Assembly (NCBI GenBank): GCA_015493625.1
Contig: WGCT01000513.1
Coordinates: 1-11,479 of the forward strand
Length of the DNA stretch: 11,479 nt
Source: Draconibacterium sp.
Lineage (GTDB): Bacteria; Bacteroidota; Bacteroidia; Bacteroidales; Prolixibacteraceae
Direction of reading: 5' to 3'
The notes beneath the pieces were generated by a model. That model was not told where the DNA came from and did not search any database. It saw only the letters and a program-made list of their open reading frames with translations. The number at the start of each line of letters is the position of its first letter. Position 1 is the stretch's first letter. Shown piece by piece: positions 1 through 6,889 of the stretch. The translations under genes and the position numbers were made by a program.

Positions 1-28
1 AGAAATTATTCATTAAATTAAAAAAAGG

Positions 29-376
29 ATGAAACAAATTGTAATAGGAATTTTAATGGTCTTTGCAACCTTTGTTGTGTATGCAAAAGAAAAAGAAACA
101 AAAATAGCAGACACAAAAAATACTGCAACCATGGTACTTTCCGGTTCGGTTGCTGATGAAAACTCTGGCGAATCGTTAGTTGGTGTTGAAGTGAAAATTG
201 AAGGGACAGATTTAAAAACTTATACCGATTTCGATGGGAACTTCTCATTTAAAAATTTAAAATCTGGAGAATATAAAGTTGTATCGACTTACATCTCGTA
301 CCAAAAAAACAGCAAGAAATTAATCATTTCCCCAAATACTAAAAATATTAAAATAAAACTACAAGCTTCTAATTAA
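29..376 (+). CDS. Secreted carboxypeptidase-regulatory-like domain protein
   Basis: A 115-residue exported protein. Residues 1-19 form a signal peptide: Lys2, a hydrophobic core at 4-18, and a probable signal peptidase I site after Val-Tyr-Ala19. A polar linker runs to about residue 33. Residues 36-112 match the transthyretin-like CarboxypepD_reg fold, with the family signature G-x-V-x-D near 39-43, LVGVEVKIEGT at 50-60, TDFDGNFSF at 66-74 and LKSGEYKV at 77-84. In Bacteroidota this domain usually forms the N-terminus of SusC/TonB-dependent receptors. Here it stands alone, with no plug or barrel and a clean stop after the last strand, so it looks complete. AGG directly precedes the ATG. Only 28 nt of upstream sequence is visible, so its promoter or operon partners may lie outside the window. 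Its ligand or role is unknown. Confidence 0.85.
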   Translation: MKQIVIGILMVFATFVVYAKEKETKIADTKNTATMVLSGSVADENSGESLVGVEVKIEGTDLKTYTDFDGNFSFKNLKSGEYKVVSTYISYQKNSKKLIISPNTKNIKIKLQASN

Positions 377-404
377 TATCAGATTTTGCAGCTCCCCATG
401 ATTG

Positions 405-440
405 AAACCGCCTCTGAGAGCAGAAGCGGTTTTTTCTGCT
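405..440 (+). terminator. Hairpin terminator between convergent genes
   Basis: AAACCGC (405-411) pairs with GCGGTTT (426-432) around a 14-nt loop, and the run of T continues to 435, giving a conventional intrinsic terminator for the gene ending at 376. A second pairing, AGCAGAA (419-425) with TTCTGCT (434-440), shares bases with the first, so the two stems exclude each other. The element lies in the 81-nt gap before the stop codon of the minus-strand regulator (458-460). It may also stop transcription from that side, although the T-run is poor in that direction. Confidence 0.7.
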
Positions 441-457
441 TCGCAAAGTTGCCAAAC

Positions 458-1612
458 TTATTGTTTTTGCAAATATTTTTGTCGGTATTTTCCGGGAGAC
501 AATCCTTCTTGCTCTTTAAAAACACGATTAAACGTGTTCTGCGAACCAAACCCAACCAGCTCCGAAACGTAATTGACAGAATACTTTTCAAATCCACCAT
601 CAGATAAATATTTCTTTGCTTCGGCTATACGGTAGCGGTTAACAAATTCGCTGAAAGAACACGAAAACTCGCTGTTTATTAAATTCGAAATGTAAGTGCG
701 ATTGGTTTGCAACAGCATAGAAACCCGGGTCATTTTCAGGTCTGGATTTCGATAAATCATTTCTTCCTCAAATAAATCCAATAATTTCTCTTTCAGCAAT
801 TTCCGGTTTGTGTTTTTTGAATCGAATTCAGGATGCTGATTTTCGTCGTCAATTAAATCAACCACCGTATAATTTTGCAAATACCCCTGATAACCAATAA
901 AAAAGAGAAGGACACTAAAAACTGCCGATGGAATTACCAACAGAAGGGTTGAATCAAAAAATACTTCACGTCCGATAAAATTAAAAACCATGCTCAGAAA
1001 TGAGGTGATAATGAATGAAACCAGCAACAGTTTTACCCAAATAATTGTCCTGTTTTCCAGATTCGAATAAAAATTGGCAACACGCGAATTGTACCTTTTT
1101 ACCAACTTGCTGCCAAGAATCAGAAACAGAACCACCTGAATTAAAAACGTTAACCGGCTGAGTAGATAAATTCCTCTCTGAATTTTAACGAGTATTGTTT
1201 CAACACCTGTTGTTGGTGTTTCAAACAGAAAAGTATTCATGTAATATTCGCGCTCTTGCCCCGACATAAAAAGATAAATCACAAAAGTTGCCAAGCCGAA
1301 AAAAAAGGCAGGAATAAGAAGCCGTAAATTCTTGAGTTTAGCCTGAGTCTCGGAAGTGAGCAACTTTATGTACCAGTAATACAACGGGTAAACCGACAGT
1401 GATGCAAAATTGTAAAGGGGATCGAAATAGATAAAAACATTGTTGTGTATTTTAAAAAATACAGCGTGCGACAGAAACACGGCAAAAGCAACGATCATAA
1501 AAATCCCCAAAAACTGTTTTGCACTGTTGTTGCTATGTTTTGAAATCAGAAAAATCAAAGCCCAAAACAACGTCACATACATCGGCGTGTATATAATCAA
1601 GTCATTTATCAT
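458..1612 (-). CDS. AraC-family regulator with 7-TM N-terminal region
   Basis: A 384-residue membrane-bound transcription factor. The N-terminal part has about seven hydrophobic helices (roughly 6-24, 34-53, 62-85, 97-116, 149-169, 190-213 and 222-245). A polar linker follows (250-285), then a complete AraC/XylS DNA-binding domain at 287-382. Its first helix-turn-helix includes LLQTNRTYISNLIN (300-313). The second includes SELVGFGSQNTFNRVFK (350-366), followed by the family's closing G-L-S-P-x-x-Y-R (370-377). Regulators of this design are common in Bacteroidota and are thought to sense a signal in or near the membrane; the signal here is unknown. The gene is transcribed divergently from the zinc-ribbon operon, and the shared spacer holds a 20-bp-period direct repeat suited to an AraC-type protein. 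Control of that operon or of its own gene is therefore plausible but inferred. Confidence 0.92.
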   Translation of the reverse strand: MINDLIIYTPMYVTLFWALIFLISKHSNNSAKQFLGIFMIVAFAVFLSHAVFFKIHNNVFIYFDPLYNFASLSVYPLYYWYIKLLTSETQAKLKNLRLLIPAFFFGLATFVIYLFMSGQEREYYMNTFLFETPTTGVETILVKIQRGIYLLSRLTFLIQVVLFLILGSKLVKRYNSRVANFYSNLENRTIIWVKLLLVSFIITSFLSMVFNFIGREVFFDSTLLLVIPSAVFSVLLFFIGYQGYLQNYTVVDLIDDENQHPEFDSKNTNRKLLKEKLLDLFEEEMIYRNPDLKMTRVSMLLQTNRTYISNLINSEFSCSFSEFVNRYRIAEAKKYLSDGGFEKYSVNYVSELVGFGSQNTFNRVFKEQEGLSPGKYRQKYLQKQ

Positions 1613-1652
1613 TTGGTGTTATCTTTTCTTAGAGGCCGGAAATATACCAATA

Positions 1653-1691
1653 ATTTACCTTTTGAAGATTGTATTTACCTTTTGAAGATTG
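1653..1691. repeat. 19-nt perfect direct repeat, 20-bp period
   Basis: ATTTACCTTTTGAAGATTG occurs at 1653-1671 and again at 1673-1691, separated by one base. Two copies placed about two helical turns apart, in the spacer between an AraC-type gene and a divergent operon, are what a protein with tandem helix-turn-helix modules could bind on one DNA face. The second copy overlaps the candidate -33 element of the operon promoter. The operator role is inferred; a short local duplication is the alternative. Confidence 0.7.
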
Positions 1692-1712
1692 CTCATATTG
1701 AATATAGATTAC
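1681..1712 (+). promoter_or_regulatory. Candidate Bacteroidota-type promoter of zinc-ribbon operon
   Basis: TTTG at 1681-1684 could be the -33 element. TAGATTAC at 1705-1712, after a 20-nt spacer, is a partial match to the -7 consensus TAnnTTTG. Transcription would begin around 1718-1720 and leave a leader of about 20 nt before the ATG at 1741. The -33 element lies inside the second copy of the direct repeat. There is no recognisable Shine-Dalgarno before 1741, as is usual in this phylum. Confidence 0.4.
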
Positions 1713-1740
1713 TTTTAACACTTACACATTTTTAATAAGT

Positions 1741-2292
1741 ATGATTTGCACCAAATGTAAACAGCCGATTGAACCGGGAGATAAATTCTGTCCGCACTGC
1801 GGTGCTCCTGTTCAAAAAGAAGTAGAACAAGTTAAACAATGCCCGAAATGCGGCCACGAAAATCCTGCGGGTGCAGTTTTCTGTGAAAATTGTGGTGAAT
1901 CGCTAAAAGCAAAAGGTGCTGCTCCAACTTCTCCTCCAGAACCTAAAAAAGACGAGCCTAAAACATTTACCTCTGCAGGAAACTACTCGGGTACCATGGT
2001 AAAAGGGAAAACCTCTAAATCGTGGAAAAGGCTTAAAATCATTCTGCTCATAGTTGCGATAATTGCACTAATTGTATTTGTTATCTGGTATAGAACCGAC
2101 CCCAATGCCAAAGAGATAATGGGCAACGTGTTGTTTGGTGCAACGGTAATGCTCATATTTGGATTTATTATTTGGCGAAAAGCAAAAAAAGGAAAAATTA
2201 AAAGTTCGAAGCAAAGAAATGCTGATTACGACTGGAACGATCAGGATGACGATTACGACAATTCGGAGGATAACGATTTTGATGATGACTAA
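1741..2292 (+). CDS. Double zinc-ribbon membrane protein with acidic tail
   Basis: A 183-residue protein and the first gene of the operon. Two zinc ribbons open it: C3/C6 with C17/C20, and C34/C37 with C48/C51, each CxxC-N10-CxxC with a CG after the second pair, as in the double zinc ribbon (DZR) family. A proline-rich linker (60-75) leads to two membrane helices at about 99-117 and 127-145, joined by a nine-residue turn. Basic residues flank both helices (K93-K99 and R146-K157), so the positive-inside rule puts both the ribbons and the C-terminus in the cytoplasm. Residues 162-183 are almost entirely Asp/Glu/Asn and end in DDD. The next gene starts 9 nt later. Such ribbons usually bind protein or nucleic acid rather than catalyse; the partner is unknown, and I recognise no named orthologue. 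Confidence 0.85.
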   Translation: MICTKCKQPIEPGDKFCPHCGAPVQKEVEQVKQCPKCGHENPAGAVFCENCGESLKAKGAAPTSPPEPKKDEPKTFTSAGNYSGTMVKGKTSKSWKRLKIILLIVAIIALIVFVIWYRTDPNAKEIMGNVLFGATVMLIFGFIIWRKAKKGKIKSSKQRNADYDWNDQDDDYDNSEDNDFDDD

Positions 2293-2301
2293 ACATTAAT
2301 T

Positions 2302-4866
2302 ATGAATTACTGTTCAAATTGCGGCAACGTAATCAATAAAGACGCAAAATTTTGCAGCTCGTGTGGCACTGCAACAAGTAAAAAAACCAAAGAGCATTTT
2401 TGCCCAAAATGTGGAAGTACATATAGTTTAACCGACAAGTTTTGTCCGGGCTGTGGAACTCCTACCCCTCCACAAGAGATTAAACAACCTCAAATCGATT
2501 CTTTGGAAAAGCAAGAACCTGAGAAAAAAGGAGAATTCACAAAAGAGGGGCGCAAAATTATTGATTCCGGACCGAGACCGGAACAGCATCAATCAGCTCC
2601 TGTTCCACCACCAATTTCAAAACCTCCCAAAAAGAAAAAGCGGGGCTGTTTAGGCTGCCTCGGAAAAAGCATCCTCATTATTTTAGTTTTAATGATTGTT
2701 GGTGTGGTTATTATTTGGAATTTGCCCGATGACGAAGAAGAGGAATTAACCGGCACTAATATTCCGGGAATTGTTGACATTAAACCAACAAAAAAAGAGG
2801 GGGCAAAAAAATATTCAAAGCCAAATCTAAAAGCTAAATCGACACTAATTAAAACAACTGTAGATACCGATACGGCAGAAATGATAATAGAAGCTACTAA
2901 TGAGATTAGCATAGTACTGCCCATTGCTTTGTTAGATAATAAAGAAGAATTAGTTGTGAAAGAACTCAAACCTGTTCAATTACCTAATGGACAAAAATCG
3001 GACTTAGTTTTAGATATTTCGTTGGGCAATCAACATCAATTCGATGATTTTATTGAAATTTTGGTAACTCCACCTGCAAGCTTTAATCCTCAGAACGATT
3101 ACATTCAGTGTTTGTCTATGTCGGCAGGAGATAATAACTGGCAACCGGTTATGGCTTTTTACGAACCTGAAATTAATAAAGTGCGGGTGGTGACAGACCA
3201 TCTGTCATCTTTTGCCATTAACGTTATTAAGTATAACGGAACAGCTCTTATTATAGATCCCATGTACACAGTTGCAACAGAAACTTATAAATATTTTAGG
3301 ACTATTACCTCGAGTGATGCAGTTTCTATACTTGATGGTTACAATACCGAGCGGGTAAGCAAAACATTAAACAAAGACTACCATGTTTTAAGTTGGAATA
3401 CTGTAATGGATGTTTATGGTCTTGCCGGTACGGGTCTCTCTTTTATGGAAAATGGTGCAGGAATGAGTGGATTATCAAAGATAAATGAGGCTGCCGGAAA
3501 TATTGGCATCGGTTTATCTGTAATACAAATTGCTCTCGATGCATACAATGGCAAGGTTCAGGAAGCACAGGTTGGAGTTTATAAAACTTTTTTAAACACA
3601 ATTGTATCAAAGGGATTTAATACCCGGGCAATGAACCTGGCTCTTATTGGAGTTTTTGCTATTGATTATTCATTAACCACTTTTGCAAATGAAGCCTGGG
3701 CCGGAAGAGAAGCTCTTTACGAAACAATTTGGGACAACTATCAACGAAGACAAAGAAAAAATAAAATAAACCTGAGATGGTGGAAAAAGGAGATAATTGT
3801 TGGCATGAAAAAGGCAAATGACCCTTCTAAATATGAGTCGGTTGTTGAAGGTATTATTGCAAAATACATCAACGATTTTTGGGATGACGAAACAGAAATT
3901 GCAATTATTCAATCTGAAGTTGGTCCTATTTTCTCAGCTGGTGGTGGGTTAAATAAAAAAATGAAAGAGAAACTCTCTACCGATTTTAGGTTGCAAATAT
4001 TACAATACCTTCAGGCTTTACTACATCAACTACAAAAAAAATATATTTACCAGGCCCGCAAAGAGTTAAGCATGCAACGCATTGCTCTTGCCAACGATTT
4101 AAACCGCGAGCATCTGATTCAGTGCCAAGTAGATTTGAATAAAAATGAAAAACCGGATAAATACAATCAGTTAAAAGTTGTTTTTGAAGTAGCTGGAAAT
4201 GAAATGAAAAAAATGTGGCAGGGATTATTAAATAAGGATGCAAAAATGGATTTTTACTGCACTGCTGCCGGATACATCGGAGGAGGTATGCCAACCGAAG
4301 CAACTTTATATATTCCGGATAAAATGGAAAATGAGAATTTTGAGAAAATTAAAGCAAAGGTAAGTTTGAAACAGGAAGGAAAAGTCACTCAAGTGCTTTT
4401 TAAAAAGGTATTAAAAAAAATTATTTATGCTGATTTGGAGATAAACTTTACAGGAACTTTTGAAAGTAAAAGTAGAATTGAAGGCTCTCATAAATATAAG
4501 CACGATGGCTATTGGGATATAAGTATTCCTTTTGAAAATGGATTAATCACCAATAATACAATTTCAGTGGCTGCAGGAGAAAATAAATTTGATTTAGTTT
4601 TTACTGATATCAAAAATCCGATAAACTTAACGGGTATCTCATATAAAGAAAAAAGAGAAGATAATTCTGAAATTTCACTATCTGGAAACGATATTCCATT
4701 TAAATATAAAAATGAGAATGGAGTTTTAATATTTACATACAAAGGAGATATCTCTAAATACATAACAAGATTAGCATATTATGATGAACTGGGAGATGCA
4801 AAAGAGACATTATTGAATTTTGATCGTCGTGGAGAAATAAAAATCTCAATTGAATTAAGTGAATAA
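2302..4866 (+). CDS. Large zinc-ribbon single-pass protein with ZU5/GAIN-like domain
   Basis: An 854-residue protein of unknown function. Two zinc ribbons come first (C4/C7/C18/C21 and C34/C37/C48/C51), then a Pro/Lys-rich linker. A basic GCLGCLG stretch (115-121) precedes one membrane helix (123-141), followed by acidic residues 143-148. The predicted topology is ribbons in the cytoplasm and about 700 residues outside. Residues 185-310 look like a beta-sandwich of the ZU5/GAIN type, ending in TDHLSSFAI (298-306). In eukaryotic ZU5 and GAIN domains an H-[LF]-[ST] site is cut autoproteolytically; whether this one is cut is unknown. Residues 312-600 are mostly helical, with Gly/Ala-rich hydrophobic stretches at 370-415 and 440-462. 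Residues 620-854 look beta-rich and resemble no family I know. The reading frame is intact throughout. The 3' part of the gene is visibly more AT-rich than the next gene. Confidence 0.85.
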   Translation: MNYCSNCGNVINKDAKFCSSCGTATSKKTKEHFCPKCGSTYSLTDKFCPGCGTPTPPQEIKQPQIDSLEKQEPEKKGEFTKEGRKIIDSGPRPEQHQSAPVPPPISKPPKKKKRGCLGCLGKSILIILVLMIVGVVIIWNLPDDEEEELTGTNIPGIVDIKPTKKEGAKKYSKPNLKAKSTLIKTTVDTDTAEMIIEATNEISIVLPIALLDNKEELVVKELKPVQLPNGQKSDLVLDISLGNQHQFDDFIEILVTPPASFNPQNDYIQCLSMSAGDNNWQPVMAFYEPEINKVRVVTDHLSSFAINVIKYNGTALIIDPMYTVATETYKYFRTITSSDAVSILDGYNTERVSKTLNKDYHVLSWNTVMDVYGLAGTGLSFMENGAGMSGLSKINEAAGNIGIGLSVIQIALDAYNGKVQEAQVGVYKTFLNTIVSKGFNTRAMNLALIGVFAIDYSLTTFANEAWAGREALYETIWDNYQRRQRKNKINLRWWKKEIIVGMKKANDPSKYESVVEGIIAKYINDFWDDETEIAIIQSEVGPIFSAGGGLNKKMKEKLSTDFRLQILQYLQALLHQLQKKYIYQARKELSMQRIALANDLNREHLIQCQVDLNKNEKPDKYNQLKVVFEVAGNEMKKMWQGLLNKDAKMDFYCTAAGYIGGGMPTEATLYIPDKMENENFEKIKAKVSLKQEGKVTQVLFKKVLKKIIYADLEINFTGTFESKSRIEGSHKYKHDGYWDISIPFENGLITNNTISVAAGENKFDLVFTDIKNPINLTGISYKEKREDNSEISLSGNDIPFKYKNENGVLIFTYKGDISKYITRLAYYDELGDAKETLLNFDRRGEIKISIELSE

Positions 4867-4896
4867 ACCGTTATCGGAAATTAAAAGAATAACATT

Positions 4897-5694
4897 ATGC
4901 CATTCTGTTCGAATTGTGGAAACGAATTAAAACCCGGTGCAGCGTTTTGTGGTAACTGTGGTACACCGGTTAAACAAGCAGGTGCGGCAGTACCTCCGGT
5001 GCAGCAAGTAGTGGGTACAGTAACTTTCGATGTGGTAAATCGCGAGCGGCTAAACATGGTAAAAGTAGAACTCGAAAATGCAGCATTCAGGTACGAAGCA
5101 GGAGCAATGCACTATATGAAAGGCAACCTCGAACTGGAGTCGGACATTCCGGGTGTGGGCAAAATGTTTAAGTCGATGATTACCAAAGAAAAAATAGTAA
5201 AGCCGGTAATTAGCGGCACCGGAACGGTTTTTATGCAACCCTCGTTTGGCGAGTTTACTATTCTCAACCTGCAAAACGACGAGTGGATTCTCGACCAAAG
5301 CGCATATTACGCCTCCGAAATAAGCGTTGAAATCGGGGCATTTACCAACCGCGCCATCAGTGCCCTGTTTTCGGGCGAAAAGTGGTTTCAAACCGTAGTG
5401 GCCGGAACCGGAAAAGTGATAATTACATCGGCAGGTCCGCTTGAAGAGGTGGAACTGATAAACGGCAAATTAGTAGTTGACGGTGCTTTTGCAGTGGCCC
5501 GCACTTCGGGAATAGAACTGAAAGTTACCAAAGCAACCCGTGGTATTTTTTCAACTATGATTTCGGGCGAAGGGTTGGTAAACACGTTTACCGGAACCGG
5601 CAAAGTTTTGATTGCACCGGTCGATAACTATTTCAATACGTTAATTGGCTCCATCCATTCCATTAACTATCAAATTCAAAATCTCGGCAAATAA
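4897..5694 (+). CDS. Zinc ribbon-AIM24 fusion protein
   Basis: A 265-residue, apparently soluble cytoplasmic protein and the third gene of the operon. One zinc ribbon (C4/C7 and C18/C21, the same CxxC-N10-CxxC spacing as in the two preceding genes) and a short Ala/Pro linker precede an AIM24-family domain (formerly DUF124) covering about 40-250. The internal repeats of that fold show as three similar strands: ISGTGTVFMQP (105-115), VAGTGKVIIT (168-177) and FTGTGKVLIAP (231-241). Yeast Aim24 is a mitochondrial inner-membrane protein needed for MICOS integrity, while bacterial members have no settled function. There is no signal peptide or membrane helix. The matching ribbons suggest that the operon's proteins meet through a shared partner or through one another, which is inference. 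The gene lies 30 nt after its predecessor and appears less AT-rich. Confidence 0.88.
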   Translation: MPFCSNCGNELKPGAAFCGNCGTPVKQAGAAVPPVQQVVGTVTFDVVNRERLNMVKVELENAAFRYEAGAMHYMKGNLELESDIPGVGKMFKSMITKEKIVKPVISGTGTVFMQPSFGEFTILNLQNDEWILDQSAYYASEISVEIGAFTNRAISALFSGEKWFQTVVAGTGKVIITSAGPLEEVELINGKLVVDGAFAVARTSGIELKVTKATRGIFSTMISGEGLVNTFTGTGKVLIAPVDNYFNTLIGSIHSINYQIQNLGK

Positions 5695-5705
5695 ATTTAG
5701 CACTC

Positions 5706-6188
5706 ATGATACAATCGAATAAATTGTCACTTTCGGCTCTCGCAAAATGGATCCTCGTTGCTTTAATAACCGGGTTTGTTTTCGGGTGGGTACGTTATTG
5801 GATAGGATACTATATTTTATTGCAAGGTATTGTTGCGGGGTTGCTAATTTCGTCGATAGTAAAAAAAGTTGCAGTTGAGCAACAACAATCGCTTGTTGAT
5901 TTCAGGTTTAAAATGGCCATCGCACTGTTTTTCTTTTTTATGATTGGTCAGGCTGTTGGATTCGGAACAGCGCAACCCGTATTCGATCCACTCGGTTGGG
6001 TTGGCAGGGTTTGGAACGGAGATACTTCAGAATCTGTTTTTGGCATATTTTCAACCGGAGGTGTTGCGCATCAAACTTTTTCTGAAGGATTAAGTGGCGG
6101 TTTCTGGTTGTTTTTATCGCTGTTCGACCTTGCTTTTATGTTCTTTTTTATATTGATTTCGTTGCCAACAAAAATTGTAAAAAACTGA
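5706..6188 (+). CDS. Four-helix integral membrane protein, unknown function
   Basis: A 160-residue protein with four hydrophobic segments, at about 13-30, 33-53, 68-87 and 132-153. Lys/Arg-rich ends (K53-K54 between helices 2 and 3, and K156/K159 at the C-terminus) favour both termini in the cytoplasm. The loop between helices 3 and 4 (88-131) is rich in Gly, Trp, Phe and Ser and would face the periplasm. No conserved polar or catalytic motif stands out, and I do not recognise the family. It starts 11 nt after the AIM24-fusion gene and ends 2 nt before the TPR gene, so it is almost certainly co-transcribed. It may be the membrane partner of those proteins. Confidence 0.8.
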   Translation: MIQSNKLSLSALAKWILVALITGFVFGWVRYWIGYYILLQGIVAGLLISSIVKKVAVEQQQSLVDFRFKMAIALFFFFMIGQAVGFGTAQPVFDPLGWVGRVWNGDTSESVFGIFSTGGVAHQTFSEGLSGGFWLFLSLFDLAFMFFFILISLPTKIVKN

Positions 6189-6190
6189 TT

Positions 6191-6889
6191 ATGATTAATT
6201 TTATTCGCATAGTAACATTTATTGTGGCAGTGGTTATTACCATCATCAGCATTTTTTATATCGACGCTGAAAAGGAATTGACACAAGCAAAACAAGCTTA
6301 CAGAGTTGGCGACATGGACCAAACTTTACGATTGGCACGGCGAGCCAACAGGGCGTTTTCGGAAAACGACAAAAAGGTTGACGCATATTTTCTGCAGGCT
6401 AAAGCGGCAGCACAAATGGATTGGGACAAAACGGCAAAAACTTATTTAGACCGGCTTCGATCCATCGAACCCGAAAGTGCCGGAGCCCTTTTGTTGCGGG
6501 GTAAACTAAACCGCCAGCTGGGCAATTACAAACTGGCAGTGGCCGACATCGACAAAGGGTTAATTCGGGCTTCCGATAATATTACTACGGATGCCCGGGC
6601 CTACTATCATACACAGCGCGGGCTGGCACACCTTGCGCTAAAACAAACCTCCAAAGCTTACGATGATGCAATTATTGCCATAAATCTTTCGGGAAAATTA
6701 CCTGAAGCACACGACTTAATGAGCAAGGTTTTCGAAAAGAAAGGCGATATTAAAAAAGCTCTCGACGAGTGTGAACTGGCTTACAAACTGGCAATCGAAA
6801 AAGACAAGCTTTCGTTTATGACTCCCGAAGGACAAAAACTGTCGGACAGGCTGGTCGAGTTGCGAGGTAAGTATCTAATAATAAAATAA
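6191..6889 (+). CDS. Membrane-anchored TPR protein
   Basis: A 232-residue protein. One N-terminal hydrophobic helix (about 4-24) acts as signal anchor. Residues 26-204 hold about five helix-turn-helix units of the tetratricopeptide type, roughly 26-57, 63-95, 97-129, 134-168 and 171-204. The clearest are ALLLRGKLNRQLGNYKLAVA (99-118) and AHDLMSKVFEKKGDIKKALD (173-192). TPR arrays bind other proteins and help assemble complexes. The orientation of the anchor is not clear: there is a single Arg before the helix (R6) and an acidic stretch after it, so the repeats probably face the periplasm. It is the last of the five co-directional genes. Its TAA (6887-6889) touches the stop codon of the opposite-strand gene, with no terminator between them. 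Confidence 0.85.
   Translation: MINFIRIVTFIVAVVITIISIFYIDAEKELTQAKQAYRVGDMDQTLRLARRANRAFSENDKKVDAYFLQAKAAAQMDWDKTAKTYLDRLRSIEPESAGALLLRGKLNRQLGNYKLAVADIDKGLIRASDNITTDARAYYHTQRGLAHLALKQTSKAYDDAIIAINLSGKLPEAHDLMSKVFEKKGDIKKALDECELAYKLAIEKDKLSFMTPEGQKLSDRLVELRGKYLIIK

Noticed and set aside
1639..1646. TATATTTC on the minus strand as the -7 box of the AraC-type gene
   Set aside because: It matches seven of eight consensus positions but no TTG lies at the right distance upstream, so I did not list it as a promoter.
1695..1705. Palindrome ATATTGAATAT near the operon promoter
   Set aside because: Five-base AT-rich arms are expected by chance in this base composition, and the direct repeat is the stronger signal.
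2647..2658. CLGC before the membrane helix as a further zinc site
   Set aside because: Only one Cys pair is present and no partner CxxC follows; such Gly/Cys stretches often border membrane helices.
2589..2969. 126-residue open frame on the minus strand with hydrophobic stretches
   Set aside because: It is antisense to the membrane helix and linker of the 854-residue protein; its Ser/Ile-rich stretches mirror codons of the real gene.
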